Shown: positions 8,536 to 17,550, numbered from the stretch's first letter. The stretch is 64,000 nucleotides of DNA from Polyangiaceae bacterium (GCA_020849655.1 JADLFU010000062.1:1-64000), one strand, 5' to 3'. Translations and numbers: made by a program. The notes: generated by a model not told the origin, from the letters alone.

Positions 8536-8901
8536 TCAGGCGGAGAGCTTCTTCACCGCGGACACGAGCAGCTCCGGCTTGAACGGCTTGACCATCCACG
8601 CCTTCGCGCCGAGCGCCTTCGCGCGCGCGATGTACTCGGGCTGCCCCTCGGTCGTCAGCATCATCACGGGCGTGCTCGCGATGCTCGCCTCCGAGCGCAG
8701 GCGTTCGAGCATGTCGAGGCCGTTCAGCTTCGGCATGTTGACGTCGCAGATGACGAGCCGGACGGCGAGCCCGGCGAGCAGCTGCGTGAGCGCGTCCTCG
8801 CCGTCCGCCGCCTCGGCGACGTCGAACCCGGCGGGCTTGAGCGCGGCGATCACCTGCTGGCGCACGGTGATGGAGTCATCGACGATGAGAACCTTGGTCA
8901 T
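8536..8901 (-). CDS. CheY-like single-domain response regulator
   Basis: A 121-residue receiver domain only. It has the acidic pair D8-D9, the phospho-acceptor D53 (VICDVNMP), T83/T84 and K105 (MVKPF). It would take phosphate from the kinase at 9474-11078 and pass the signal by protein contact, since it has no output domain. The ATG at 8901 is preceded by GGGAGG with a 5-nt spacer. It lies 15 bp after the CheX-like gene, an arrangement expected of a phosphatase and its substrate. Confidence 0.92.
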   Translation of the reverse strand: MTKVLIVDDSITVRQQVIAALKPAGFDVAEAADGEDALTQLLAGLAVRLVICDVNMPKLNGLDMLERLRSEASIASTPVMMLTTEGQPEYIARAKALGAKAWMVKPFKPELLVSAVKKLSA

Positions 8902-8916
8902 GTGTGCCTCCCGCCG

Positions 8917-9477
8917 TCAGAACAGAATCAGCTCGCCCTCTTCGGCGGCGGCCTCGCCCTGCGGGCTGAGCTCGAGCTCGGGCTCGATGATGGCGTCGAA
9001 GAACACCCACAGCTCGTCCGAGCCCGACGTGAACACCAGCGGCTTCGTGCGCTTCGAGCTCGGCGTCGCGAACGCGAGCGCAGAGCCCGAGAGCGCCGTC
9101 GGCGTGCTCACGCGCAGCGACACGCCGAACGCGACGAGGCGGTTCTTGATGCGGCCGACGAGCTGGTTCGTGAGCTCCGACGCCCAGTCGCGCAGGTAGA
9201 GCCAGTCGCGCGCGACGTACGCGGAGACGGGCTGATCGCGCAGCGCCGCGGGTCGCGACCGCGCGAAGAGAGAGAACGTCGACGCGATCATCACCGTCCC
9301 GCGCATGCTCTCGGAGGTGAACCCGACCATCCCCGCGAGCTCCGCCTGCGCGGGCTGCGTGCCCGGGTGCGCGACCGGGGTGAGCGCGACGTCGGTCGCG
9401 GCGAACTGCGCCAGCGTCTGCTCGGCGATGATCCTGTCGAGGATCGTCCGCGGCGGGAGGGGGGCGGGCTCGCTCAC
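8917..9477 (-). CDS. CheX-like chemotaxis phosphatase-domain protein
   Basis: A 186-residue protein whose central part (about residues 55-165) resembles CheX/CheC-type CheY-P phosphatases. It has a hydrophobic beta pair (GTVMIASTFSLF) and the helix DWASELTNQLVGRIKNRL. In that helix, E101 and N104 fit the ExxN active-site motif that dephosphorylates CheY. The GTG start (9477) overlaps the kinase stop (GTGA). The acidic C-terminal tail ends EEGELILF. Function is assigned from the motif and from its place between kinase and CheY-like gene; sequence identity to CheX is probably low. Confidence 0.7.
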   Translation of the reverse strand: MSEPAPLPPRTILDRIIAEQTLAQFAATDVALTPVAHPGTQPAQAELAGMVGFTSESMRGTVMIASTFSLFARSRPAALRDQPVSAYVARDWLYLRDWASELTNQLVGRIKNRLVAFGVSLRVSTPTALSGSALAFATPSSKRTKPLVFTSGSDELWVFFDAIIEPELELSPQGEAAAEEGELILF

Positions 9478-11078
9478 TCCGCGCCTCCGAGCGCGATGTC
9501 AGGCTTCGGGATCGACATCGTGAACGTCGTCCCGAGGCCACGCTGGGTGCGAATCTCCATCTTGCCGTCTGCGGCGTCCACGGCCGACTTCACTGCGCTC
9601 ATTCCGATGCCGCGTCCAGAGATGTTCGTCGTGATCTCGGCGGTCGACAGGCCGTCGACGAAGATGAGCGACAGGCCGCGGTCCGGCATCGAGTCGATGA
9701 CCTCGCGGGTGGCGAACCCTCGCTCGATGGCGCGGGCGGCCACGCGCGGCAGATCGACCCCGGCGCCGTCGTCCTCGACCTCGACGACGTAGCTGTTCGC
9801 GTCGTCCCGCACGCGGAGCCGGACGCGCCCCGCGTGGGGCTTCGGCGCGCGCGCGTGAGGGGGCTCGACGCCGTGGTCGACGGCGTTGCGGATGAGGTGC
9901 GACAGCGACATCAAGACGGGGCGCATCGCCTCGACGTCGACGATGGTGTCCCCGCCGTCGATCGCGAAGTCGACCTCCTTGCCCAGGCGCTCGGCGAGGC
10001 GCGACGTGAAATCCTCGATCGGGCCGAGCAGGTGCGCCGCGGGCTTCGCGAGCACGCGCGCCGTCCAGTGGCGCAGCTCGGGCGAGCCGCCGCCCATCTT
10101 CGCGACGATGCCGCGGAACTGCGACATCTGGTCGGCGCTGACCTGGTAGCCGTGGTCGCCGATCTTCTCGTAGTCGATCTCGAGCACCCCGCGGTTGCGC
10201 GCGAGGAACAGCCGGAGCGCGTCGGAGATGTCGTCGATGTCGGCCGCCTCGATCGCCGGCTTCTCCTCGATCGCGTGGGTCAGCTCGACCAGCTCGACGA
10301 GGCCGTACGACGCGCCGTTGCCCTTGACGGTGTGCACGACGCGCCGGACGAGCGGCTGGTCGTCGACGGCGTCTCGCGCCGAGCGGAGGTGCTGCTGCGT
10401 CTCGACGAGGAAGGCCTGGAAGCTCTCCTTCTGGCGGAGGATGCCGACCAGCGTGCGGTTGTTGTTGCTCTCCCGCGTCGCCTCCTCGAGCGCCGAGATG
10501 TCCGAGATCGTGAAGAGCATCGCGCTGACGGCGCCGTCCTTGTCGCGGATGACGCTGCCCTCCGCGCGCAGGATCCTGCCGTCGGGGAGCGGGAACTTCT
10601 GCGGCATCTGCGCGAGCGACACCTCCTCGGGGAGCAGATCCTCGAACACCTGATCGCTGCTGAGCAGGAGGTGCTCGGCGGCGCGCGGGCCGAGCTTCAG
10701 CAGCTCGGTCAGGGGGCGGCCCTCGATCTCGCGCTCGTCGAACAGGGCGACGCACGAGCGCGTCGTCTCCGGCTGCACCACGAGCTCGCGGTTCACGACG
10801 AGGAACCCGAACGTCACGTTGTCGAGGATGGTCTTGATGGCCTCGGTGCGCCGCGCGACCTCGGCCTCCAGCGTCTCGGAGTACCTCGCGAGCTCCTTCG
10901 CGCGCACCTCGGCGAGCTCGCGCTTCTTCTTGTTCTCGGCCTCGCGGCGCTTCGCCGCCTCGACCTGCCGGTGCATCGACGAGGTGTCGCCGTTGTACAG
11001 CTCGACGACCTTCCGCTTCAGCACCTCGACGGTCTTCTCGGCGGCGACGGCGCGCCTGTGCAGCTCGTCGGCGCTCAT
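9474..11078 (-). CDS. PAS - HPt - HATPase histidine kinase (CheA-like, no CheW domain)
   Basis: A 534-residue cytoplasmic kinase. Residues 1-80 form a charged coiled coil. About 85-205 is a PAS-like sensor (LDNVTFGFLVVNRE...LFTISDIS). About 215-320 is an HPt domain with phospho-His H249 (VVHTVKGNGASYG), as in CheA P1. About 345-525 is a HATPase_c domain with N box HLIRNAVDHG, DDGAG and GRGIGMSAV. There is no CheA dimerisation P3 or CheW-like P5 domain, so it should not dock to chemoreceptor arrays. The start ATG 11078 overlaps the FIST stop (ATGA). The frame stays open far upstream of this start, but that part is antisense shadow of other genes. Confidence 0.88.
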   Translation of the reverse strand: MSADELHRRAVAAEKTVEVLKRKVVELYNGDTSSMHRQVEAAKRREAENKKKRELAEVRAKELARYSETLEAEVARRTEAIKTILDNVTFGFLVVNRELVVQPETTRSCVALFDEREIEGRPLTELLKLGPRAAEHLLLSSDQVFEDLLPEEVSLAQMPQKFPLPDGRILRAEGSVIRDKDGAVSAMLFTISDISALEEATRESNNNRTLVGILRQKESFQAFLVETQQHLRSARDAVDDQPLVRRVVHTVKGNGASYGLVELVELTHAIEEKPAIEAADIDDISDALRLFLARNRGVLEIDYEKIGDHGYQVSADQMSQFRGIVAKMGGGSPELRHWTARVLAKPAAHLLGPIEDFTSRLAERLGKEVDFAIDGGDTIVDVEAMRPVLMSLSHLIRNAVDHGVEPPHARAPKPHAGRVRLRVRDDANSYVVEVEDDGAGVDLPRVAARAIERGFATREVIDSMPDRGLSLIFVDGLSTAEITTNISGRGIGMSAVKSAVDAADGKMEIRTQRGLGTTFTMSIPKPDIALGGAE

Positions 11079-12223
11079 GACCGCGCCTCCCCGCGCAGGG
11101 CGACCCCGACCAGCGTCTGGTTGATGTGCAGGCCGTTCAGCTGCTCGCCGTAGGTGTCGAACCCGATCACGTGGTGGGCCGTCTTCGCGAGCACGCCGCC
11201 GAGATCGTCGAAGAGCGCGCGCTTGTCCGTCTCGAGCGCGCGCAGGATGCAGTTGCACGCGATGAAGAGGTCGGCCTTGCCCGCCGCGGCCGACACGCCC
11301 GCCAGATCGCGGTCGAGCGCGCCGACCATCTCCTCGTGCCCGCCGAGGCTGAGCACCATGCCCTCCTCGACGCCGCAGTAGAAGACGATCGAGCCGTCGG
11401 GCTCGACGCGCTGGATCGAGCGCACGTAGTTCTCGCCGCCGTAGACGAACAGGAGCGGGTTCATGAAGCAGACGTCGCCGTCGACCGCCTCGGGCGGGAG
11501 CCCGAGCGCGCGCGCGTAGGCCTCGAGCGCCGGGTAGCCGTCCATCTCGTAGACGCGGCGGTTCGCGACGTCGGCCTTCGTGATGACGACCGTGCGATCG
11601 GTCGCCTTGTAGTGCTGGTGCTTGATGATCTCGAAGGGGAGCGCGGACTGTGCGAGCACGAACACCGCGACGCCCGAGCGCGCCTGGCCGTCGACGAACA
11701 CGCGCGTCTGGCGGAACGCGAGGTCGTCGCCCGCGCTGCCGCCGAGCAGCGGCAGCCCGCCGAGCGCGTCGGCCATCGTCGAGACGACGTGCTCCTCCTT
11801 CATCGAGAGCCCGTCGATGAGCGTCAGGCAGAACGTGCGCGCCGGATCGGCCGCGTCGCGCGTCGTGCCGAGCTCCGCGAACAGCTCGTCGGCGACCCGC
11901 TCCGCCCGCGCCTCGTCGAGCGCGCCGAGATCTTCGACCGCGCGGACGGCCCAGCGCACCGACGGCGACACGATCGCGGAGACGACGACGGCGCCCTTCG
12001 CGTGGCCCGCGTCGAGGATCTCGCCGGCCGTCGTGCAGCCGACCACCTTCGCGCCCGGGAACCGCTCGGTGAGCGCCGTCGCGAGCGCGTCCGGATCCTG
12101 CGCGGTCGACGCGAACACGAGCACGAGATCGGGCGTGGCGCCCCCGAGCTGGAAGCCCGCCGTGGCCTCGGCGACGGCGCGGCGTGCGTCGGCGTCGTGG
12201 CTCTTGCCTTGGAATACCTGCAT
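11075..12223 (-). CDS. FIST-domain sensor protein
   Basis: A 382-residue protein with FIST_N (about residues 25-190; VVGCTTAGEI, LGGSAGDDL) followed by FIST_C (about 205-370; FMNPLLFVYGG, FIACNCILRAL, IGFDTYGEQLNGLHINQT). FIST is a cytoplasmic sensory domain proposed to bind small ligands such as amino acids. The adjoining kinase overlaps it by 4 bp, so the pair looks like a split sensor kinase. The ATG at 12223 has GAGGGAG upstream. An 18-bp perfect palindrome (12243-12260) lies 20 bp before the start, a possible operator or leader structure. Confidence 0.9.
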   Translation of the reverse strand: MQVFQGKSHDADARRAVAEATAGFQLGGATPDLVLVFASTAQDPDALATALTERFPGAKVVGCTTAGEILDAGHAKGAVVVSAIVSPSVRWAVRAVEDLGALDEARAERVADELFAELGTTRDAADPARTFCLTLIDGLSMKEEHVVSTMADALGGLPLLGGSAGDDLAFRQTRVFVDGQARSGVAVFVLAQSALPFEIIKHQHYKATDRTVVITKADVANRRVYEMDGYPALEAYARALGLPPEAVDGDVCFMNPLLFVYGGENYVRSIQRVEPDGSIVFYCGVEEGMVLSLGGHEEMVGALDRDLAGVSAAAGKADLFIACNCILRALETDKRALFDDLGGVLAKTAHHVIGFDTYGEQLNGLHINQTLVGVALRGEARS

Positions 12224-12242
12224 GACCGCTCCCTCGTGGTGA

Positions 12243-12260
12243 CGCCCTCCGCGGAGGGCG
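12243..12260. promoter_or_regulatory. 18-bp perfect palindrome upstream of the FIST operon
   Basis: CGCCCTCCGCGGAGGGCG is fully self-complementary. It lies between the FIST start (12223) and the radical SAM promoter (-10 at 12336). It could be a dimer-binding operator or an RNA hairpin just before the FIST Shine-Dalgarno. Confidence 0.4.
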
Positions 12261-12348
12261 AGCGCTCATGTGACAACGAGACCCGCGCCCGCGTCGACAG
12301 GAAAGGTCGCGCGCGCCCGACGACGCGACCTCGCGTAGAGTCGCGGCG

Positions 12349-13686
12349 ATGTCGACGACGAGCGATCGGGCGCGCGAGGTCGCTCCTCCGTTTCGCGATC
12401 CGTCGTCGCTCGACGCCGCCGCGCGACCCCACCGGCTGGCGCTCGCGCGCGCGCTCGTGGGCGCGGAGGAGCTGCCCGTCGCGCTGCCGAGGTTCGGGCT
12501 GCGGCTCGACGACGTGCAGGTCGACGGCGCCGCGCTCTGCCTCGAGCTGTCCGCGGGCGCGCCGGTCGCGCGGGTGCGCCTCTCCCCGCGGCGGCGTGAG
12601 CTCGCGCCCCCCTCGAGCGAGGCGCCCGAGATCGGGATCGAGGTGAGGCCGGGAGGGGAGCGGCACGCGGCGGCGCTCGAGGCCATCCGCGCGAGGCTCG
12701 CGCGCGCGATCACGCCGGCGCGCTGGGAGGCCGCGCGGCCGCACTTCGACGCGCTGCGCGCGCTGCCGCTCGACGTCCCGATGGCGTACTTCCGGCAGCT
12801 CGTGTCCGGCGTCGGCGGGCGCGAGGGGCTCGTCCGCACCGGCTTCGCCTGCAACCAGGACTGCGGCATGTGCTGGCAGTCCCGCGCGTGGAGCGGGCCC
12901 GGCGCGGCGCAGATCCTGACGTGGGTGGAGGATCTGCGGCGCGCGGGCGCCACGCGCCTGATCCTCTCGGGCGGCGAGCCGACGCTCGACGCCGCGCTGC
13001 CCGAGTACGTGGCGCGGGCGCGCGCGCTCGGGTTCGCCGCCGTCACGCTCGAGACGAACGCCGTGCAGCTCGCGAAGCCCGAGCACGCGGCGCGCCTCGC
13101 CGCCGCCGGCCTGACGGACGCCTTCGTCTCGCTGCACGCGGCCGACGCGGCGATCTCGGACGCCATCACCCGCGCCCGCGGGACGCACGCGCGGACGCTC
13201 GCCGGCGTCGACGCGCTGCTCGACGCGGGTGTCACCGTCACGCTGAACGCCGTGATGACCGCCGAGGGGCTCCTCCGCCTCGACGAGCTCCCCGCGCTCG
13301 TCCACGCGCGGTTCGGCGGGCGCGAGGGGCTGCGTGGGCTGATGGTGTCGCTGCCGACCGATCCGTTCGACGGCGCGCTCCGCGATCGCGTGCTGCCCGA
13401 TCCGGCGATCGTCCGCGAGGTGCTGCCGCGCACGATCGAGCGCGCGCTCTCGCTCGGCGTCCCCGTGCTCGGGCTCGACGGCCCGTGCGGGCCGCCGCTC
13501 TGCGCGTTCGGCGCCGATCCGCGGGTGGCGCGGCTCGAGCCCCTCGGGGAGGCGCTGGAGTTCCGCGTGCACCCGCCGGCGTGCGACCGGTGCGCGGTGA
13601 GGTCGGCGTGCTTCGGCGTGCGCCGCGAGCAGCTCGCGCGCTTCGGCGACGCGTGCACGGCGCCGCTCGCCGCGCGGCCGCGCTGA
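12349..13686 (+). CDS. Radical SAM enzyme, unassigned subfamily
   Basis: A 445-residue protein. The radical SAM cluster motif is CNQDCGMC (C168, C172, C175; CX3CX2C), followed by LILSGGEPTLD (SAM-binding GGE) and a TIM-barrel pattern. A 160-residue N-terminal region has no recognised domain. Near the C-terminus four Cys (CDRCAVRSAC plus an upstream CGPPLC) could hold an auxiliary Fe-S cluster, as in SPASM-like enzymes. No precursor peptide gene is visible nearby. The -10 TAGAGT at 12336-12341 lies 7 nt from the ATG, with no Shine-Dalgarno. Function unknown. Confidence 0.82.
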   Translation: MSTTSDRAREVAPPFRDPSSLDAAARPHRLALARALVGAEELPVALPRFGLRLDDVQVDGAALCLELSAGAPVARVRLSPRRRELAPPSSEAPEIGIEVRPGGERHAAALEAIRARLARAITPARWEAARPHFDALRALPLDVPMAYFRQLVSGVGGREGLVRTGFACNQDCGMCWQSRAWSGPGAAQILTWVEDLRRAGATRLILSGGEPTLDAALPEYVARARALGFAAVTLETNAVQLAKPEHAARLAAAGLTDAFVSLHAADAAISDAITRARGTHARTLAGVDALLDAGVTVTLNAVMTAEGLLRLDELPALVHARFGGREGLRGLMVSLPTDPFDGALRDRVLPDPAIVREVLPRTIERALSLGVPVLGLDGPCGPPLCAFGADPRVARLEPLGEALEFRVHPPACDRCAVRSACFGVRREQLARFGDACTAPLAARPR

Positions 13687-13728
13687 GCGCCCGACTCGAC
13701 GGCGCAGCATGGATCGCGAGACCCACGC

Positions 13729-15096
13729 TCAGGGCGCAGCGGGCCCGACCAGGCGCGCGCCGAGCAGCGTCAGATCGTCGTACGGAGGCGTCGGGCCCGC
13801 CCAGATGGCGACGCGGTGGCACACGAGGTTGCCCGCGCCGCGACCGAGCCTCGTCGCCTCGAGCAGCGCTGCGGTGAGCCGCGCCTCGCCGAAGGGCTCG
13901 CCGGTGGGGCTCGGCTGCTCGACGAGCCCGTCGGTGTAGGCGTACACGCGCGCGCCCGGCTGCAGCTCGCGCTCCCCCGTGAGGAACGTCGCGCCCTCGT
14001 CGAGCCCCACGAACGCGCCGCCCGACGGCAGCTCGGTCGCGCTCGTGCCCTCGATCAAGACCAGCGGCGGGTGCGCGGCCGTCGCCCACCGCAGCCCGCG
14101 CACGCGCGCGTCGAGGTCGAAGCAGACGGCGGTGAAATGCAGCCCGAGCTGGCCGAAGGTGCCCGCGAAGCTGCGGTTCATCGTCGAGAGCGCCTCCTCG
14201 GGCGTCCGCGCGGCGCGCTTGCAGAGCTCGTACTGGCTCTTGATGAACATCGTCGTCAGCGCCGCCGGCACGCCGTGGCCGGGCGCGTCGGCGAGGAACA
14301 CGCGCACCCGGCCCTCCTCGAGCTCGAACACGTCGTACAGATCGCCGCCCACCATCTCCGCGGGCTGGTAGGTCACCTCGAGCGAGAGCCCCGCGGTGCG
14401 CACCGCCTCGGGCAGCAGGCTCTGCTGGAAGTCACGCGCGCGCAGGATGTCCTGCGTGATGACGCCGTCGCGCGCCTCGAGCGCCCGCAGCGCCTCCAGC
14501 AGCTCGCGCTCCTGGCGCCGGATGCGCACGAGGTTGCGCACGCGCGAGCGCAGCTCCGCCACGTGCACGGGCTTGACGAGGAAGTCGTCCGCGCCGCGGT
14601 CGAGCGCTGCCAGCTTCTGCCGCAGATCGTGCTTGTGCGACAAGAGCACGACCGGCGTGCGGGCGAGCGGCCCCGGATCCGATTTGACGGCCGCGCAGAG
14701 CTCGTGGCCGTTGAGATCGCCGAGCTCCATGTCGGCGACGATCAGATCGGGGACGACGCTGCGGCCGATCAGGAGCCCCTCGCCGGCGGTGCTCGCGGAG
14801 AGCACGCGGTAGCGGCGGCCGAGGACGCGCTCGAGCTGGTCGCGCCGCTTCTTCGCGGCGTCGATCACGAGCACGGTCACGTCGTCGCCGAGCCCGACGT
14901 AGCGCATCGACGACGACGGGACGTCGAACATGCTCTCCTCGACGGCCAGCGAGTCGAGGTCGGGCGGCTCGTAGCTCGGCACCGACGCGGACAGCAGATC
15001 CATGCCCTCGAGCATCAGCGACGGTCGGTTCGAGTCGAGCTCGTACGACGGCGGGACGCTGTCCTCGCCCTCTGGTTCGCCCGGCCCGGGAGGCAT
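13729..15096 (-). CDS. Response regulator with PP2C-type (SpoIIE/RsbU) phosphatase output
   Basis: A 455-residue two-domain regulator. An acidic unstructured N-terminus of about 70 residues precedes a receiver domain (D79; phospho-acceptor D122 in VADMELGDLNG; KPVHVAE). A coiled linker and a SpoIIE/PP2C phosphatase domain follow (DFQQSLLPEAV, GGDLYDVF, LADAPGHGVPAA, YTDGLVE, DDLTLL), carrying the metal-binding Asp residues. Such proteins dephosphorylate anti-anti-sigma factors, but no STAS or RsbW partner is in the window. I choose ATG 15096 because TATTCT (15112-15107) sits 10 nt before it. Longer starts would overlap the divergent gltX start. Confidence 0.88.
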   Translation of the reverse strand: MPPGPGEPEGEDSVPPSYELDSNRPSLMLEGMDLLSASVPSYEPPDLDSLAVEESMFDVPSSSMRYVGLGDDVTVLVIDAAKKRRDQLERVLGRRYRVLSASTAGEGLLIGRSVVPDLIVADMELGDLNGHELCAAVKSDPGPLARTPVVLLSHKHDLRQKLAALDRGADDFLVKPVHVAELRSRVRNLVRIRRQERELLEALRALEARDGVITQDILRARDFQQSLLPEAVRTAGLSLEVTYQPAEMVGGDLYDVFELEEGRVRVFLADAPGHGVPAALTTMFIKSQYELCKRAARTPEEALSTMNRSFAGTFGQLGLHFTAVCFDLDARVRGLRWATAAHPPLVLIEGTSATELPSGGAFVGLDEGATFLTGERELQPGARVYAYTDGLVEQPSPTGEPFGEARLTAALLEATRLGRGAGNLVCHRVAIWAGPTPPYDDLTLLGARLVGPAAP

Positions 15097-15106
15097 GAGG
15101 CACGGG

Positions 15107-15142
15107 AGAATACAGCCTTCGGCGGCGATGGTGTGGTAATCC
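15107..15142. promoter_or_regulatory. Back-to-back -10 elements for the PP2C regulator and gltX
   Basis: On the minus strand TATTCT at 15112-15107, 10 nt from the regulator ATG. On the plus strand extended -10 TGGTAATCC with TAATCC at 15137-15142, 12 nt from the gltX ATG. The two genes share a 58-bp intergenic region. Confidence 0.45.
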
Positions 15143-15154
15143 GCCGCGCGATCC

Positions 15155-16591
15155 ATGTCTGTCCGCGTCAGGTTCGCGCCGTCGCCCACCGGCTACCTCC
15201 ACATCGGCGGGGCCCGCACCGCGCTCTTCAACTGGCTGTACGCGCGGCGGCACGGCGGCGTCTTCGTGCTGCGCGTCGAGGACACCGACCAGGCCCGCAG
15301 CACCGAGGAGAGCTACCGCGCGATCATCGACTCGATGAGGTGGCTCGGGCTCGACTGGGACGAGGGCCCCGAGGTCGGCGGCCCGCACGGCCCGTACACC
15401 CAGATGGAGCGGCTCGCCTCGTACGCGCAGGCGGCCGACCGCCTCGTCGACGAGGGCAAGGCCTACCGCTGCTACGCGACCAAGGACGAGCTCGACGCGC
15501 TCCGCAGGGACGCCGAGCGCCAGAAGAAGCAGTTCTTCTACCCGCACCTCTGGCGCGACAAGACCTCGAAGGACTGGATCGCGGGCGCGCCGTACGTGAT
15601 CAGGTTCAAGTCGCCGCTCTCGGGCGAGACGTCGTTCGACGACGAGGTGTTCGGGCGCATCACGACGCCGAACGATCACCTCCAGGACTTCGTGCTGCTC
15701 CGCAGCGACGGCGTGCCGCTCTACAACTTCGGCGCGGTCGTCGACGACGTGACGATGAAGATCACGCTCGTCGCGCGCGGCCGCGACCACGTCGTCAACA
15801 CGCCGCAGCAGGTGCTCCTGTACGAGGCGCTCGGCGCCCCCGCGCCGCGGTTCGCGCACCTGCCGATGATGCTCGCGCCCGACGGCAAGAAGCTCTCGAA
15901 GCGCGAGGCGGAGCGCTACGACATCCCGGTCAGCGTCACCGCCTACCGCGACCGCGGGTTCTCGCCCGACGGCCTCTTGAACTACCTCGTGCGCTTCGGG
16001 TGGAGCCACGGCGACCAGGAGACGTTCACGCGCCGCGAGATGATAGACTTGTTTGATTTCTCCGGGGCCTCGCGCGCGGACGGCAAGTTCGACATGAAGA
16101 AATGCCTCGCGATCAACCACAAGATCTCGAAGGACGAGCGCACGACGAGCCGCCACGAGTACGCGCGGCGCGCGCGGCCGTTCGTCGAGGCGCGCGGGCT
16201 CGCGCCGGACGACGCGCACCTCGGGCGGGCGCTCGACGTCGTGCGCGAGCGCGCGCGCACCTTCGTGGAGGCGGCCGACGCGGTCGACTACTTCTTCCGC
16301 GAGCCCGTGGCGCGCGATCCTGTGGCCGTGAAGAGCGCGCTCGTCCCTGCGGCCGCGCCGGTGCTCGCGAGGCTGCGAGCCGAGGTGGCGAAGCTGGACG
16401 CGCTCGATCCCGAGACGCTCCACGCGGCGCTCGACGCCACGTTCGACTGGAAGCAGGCGGGCCCGGCCGCGCGCGTCGCGCTCACCGGGCGCGCGGCGAG
16501 CCCCGGCCTGCACGAGGTGATGAGCGCGCTCGGCAAGGCCACCGTCCTCGCGCGGCTCGACGAGGCGATCGCGATCGCAAGCGCCGGGTGA
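15155..16591 (+). CDS. gltX: Glutamyl-tRNA synthetase
   Basis: A 478-residue class I aminoacyl-tRNA synthetase that charges tRNA-Glu. It has the HIGH-type motif SPTGYLHIGGARTALFNW near the N-terminus, the Glu-binding EDTDQARS, and the KMSKS-type DGKKLSKREA. The C-terminal anticodon-binding helical domain follows. Length is normal. The ATG at 15155 follows an extended -10 by 12 nt. It heads a coupled operon: the next start (GTG 16588) overlaps its stop, and further genes follow with gaps of 15-32 bp or 4-bp overlaps. Confidence 0.96.
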   Translation: MSVRVRFAPSPTGYLHIGGARTALFNWLYARRHGGVFVLRVEDTDQARSTEESYRAIIDSMRWLGLDWDEGPEVGGPHGPYTQMERLASYAQAADRLVDEGKAYRCYATKDELDALRRDAERQKKQFFYPHLWRDKTSKDWIAGAPYVIRFKSPLSGETSFDDEVFGRITTPNDHLQDFVLLRSDGVPLYNFGAVVDDVTMKITLVARGRDHVVNTPQQVLLYEALGAPAPRFAHLPMMLAPDGKKLSKREAERYDIPVSVTAYRDRGFSPDGLLNYLVRFGWSHGDQETFTRREMIDLFDFSGASRADGKFDMKKCLAINHKISKDERTTSRHEYARRARPFVEARGLAPDDAHLGRALDVVRERARTFVEAADAVDYFFREPVARDPVAVKSALVPAAAPVLARLRAEVAKLDALDPETLHAALDATFDWKQAGPAARVALTGRAASPGLHEVMSALGKATVLARLDEAIAIASAG

Positions 16592-17550
16592 GCGCGCTCT
16601 TCGCTCCGCGCGCGGGCGTGGCGGCGGTCCTCGATCCGCCGTCGTCGCCGCTGCACACGCTGCTCGACAGCGCGCTCGTGAAGGCGGCGCTGCCGGTGCC
16701 GGCCATCGTGCTGCTCGCGCCGGTCGTCTACTGGTTCTTCAGGAAGACCTGGTACGAGCTCGACGTCGAGGCCCAGCGCGAGCGCGGCGCGCTCCTCGCG
16801 GAGGGCAAGATCGATCTGCGGCCGCCGGTCGCGTTCGTCCTCTGCGCGATCGTGCTCACGCTGCACGACTACTACGGCGGGCGCGGCACGTTCGAGCAGG
16901 TGATCAAGCCGTGGCTGCGCGCGCACGAGGCGTCGGGCTCGAAGTGGATCCACCTCGACAAGTACGGCAACCTCTGGAGCTACCTCTGGTGGGCCTTCGC
17001 GAGGATCGCCGGGTACGTGCTCATCCCGCTGCCTATCTGGAAGCTCCTCTTCCCGAAGGACAGCCTGCTCGATCTCGGGCTGCGCACGCGCGGCTTCGTG
17101 CGCCACCTGCCCATCTACGGGCTGTGCCTCTCGGTCGTGCTGCCCGCGATGTGGCTCGTCGCGCGCCAGCCCGACTTCGGCGGCTACTACCCGTTCTACA
17201 AGGAGTCGTCGCGCTCGTGGTTCGACCTGCTCGCGTGGGAGAGCGCGTATTTTCTGCAGTTCTTCGCGCTCGAGGTGTTCTTCCGAGGGTTCTGGCTCGG
17301 CACCATGCGCCGCTCGCTCGGCTCGGGCGCCATCTTCGCGATGGCGGTGCCGTACTGCATGATCCACTACGGCAAGCCGTACCTCGAGGCGAACGGCGCG
17401 ATCGTCGCGGGCGTCGTGCTCGGGAGCCTCGCGATGCGCACGAAGAGCATCTACGCGGGGTTCCTCGTGCACATCACCGTCGCCTTGCTGATGGATCTGC
17501 TCGCGCTCTCCAACCGCGGGGCGTTGCCGAGCGTGCTGTTCGCGCCCTAG
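16588..17550 (+). CDS. CPBP-family intramembrane protease-like protein
   Basis: A 320-residue membrane protein with about seven hydrophobic segments. CPBP-like motifs are ALEVFFRGFWLG (only one Glu before the Arg instead of EExxxR), MIHYGKP (His) and FLVHITVALLMD (His). The three histidine/glutamate sites needed for metal binding are therefore present. The GTG start overlaps the gltX stop (GTGA). It is unlike the CPBP protein at 6501, with a longer N-terminus that includes a soluble loop at about residues 90-120. Substrate unknown. Confidence 0.75.
   Translation: MSALFAPRAGVAAVLDPPSSPLHTLLDSALVKAALPVPAIVLLAPVVYWFFRKTWYELDVEAQRERGALLAEGKIDLRPPVAFVLCAIVLTLHDYYGGRGTFEQVIKPWLRAHEASGSKWIHLDKYGNLWSYLWWAFARIAGYVLIPLPIWKLLFPKDSLLDLGLRTRGFVRHLPIYGLCLSVVLPAMWLVARQPDFGGYYPFYKESSRSWFDLLAWESAYFLQFFALEVFFRGFWLGTMRRSLGSGAIFAMAVPYCMIHYGKPYLEANGAIVAGVVLGSLAMRTKSIYAGFLVHITVALLMDLLALSNRGALPSVLFAP

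Noticed and set aside
9474-13658. A 1394-residue open frame on the minus strand covering kinase, FIST and radical SAM regions
   Set aside because: Only the part after ATG 11078 is protein-like (PAS/HPt/HATPase). The rest is antisense or out-of-frame shadow of other genes with Arg/Ser/Ala-rich noise.
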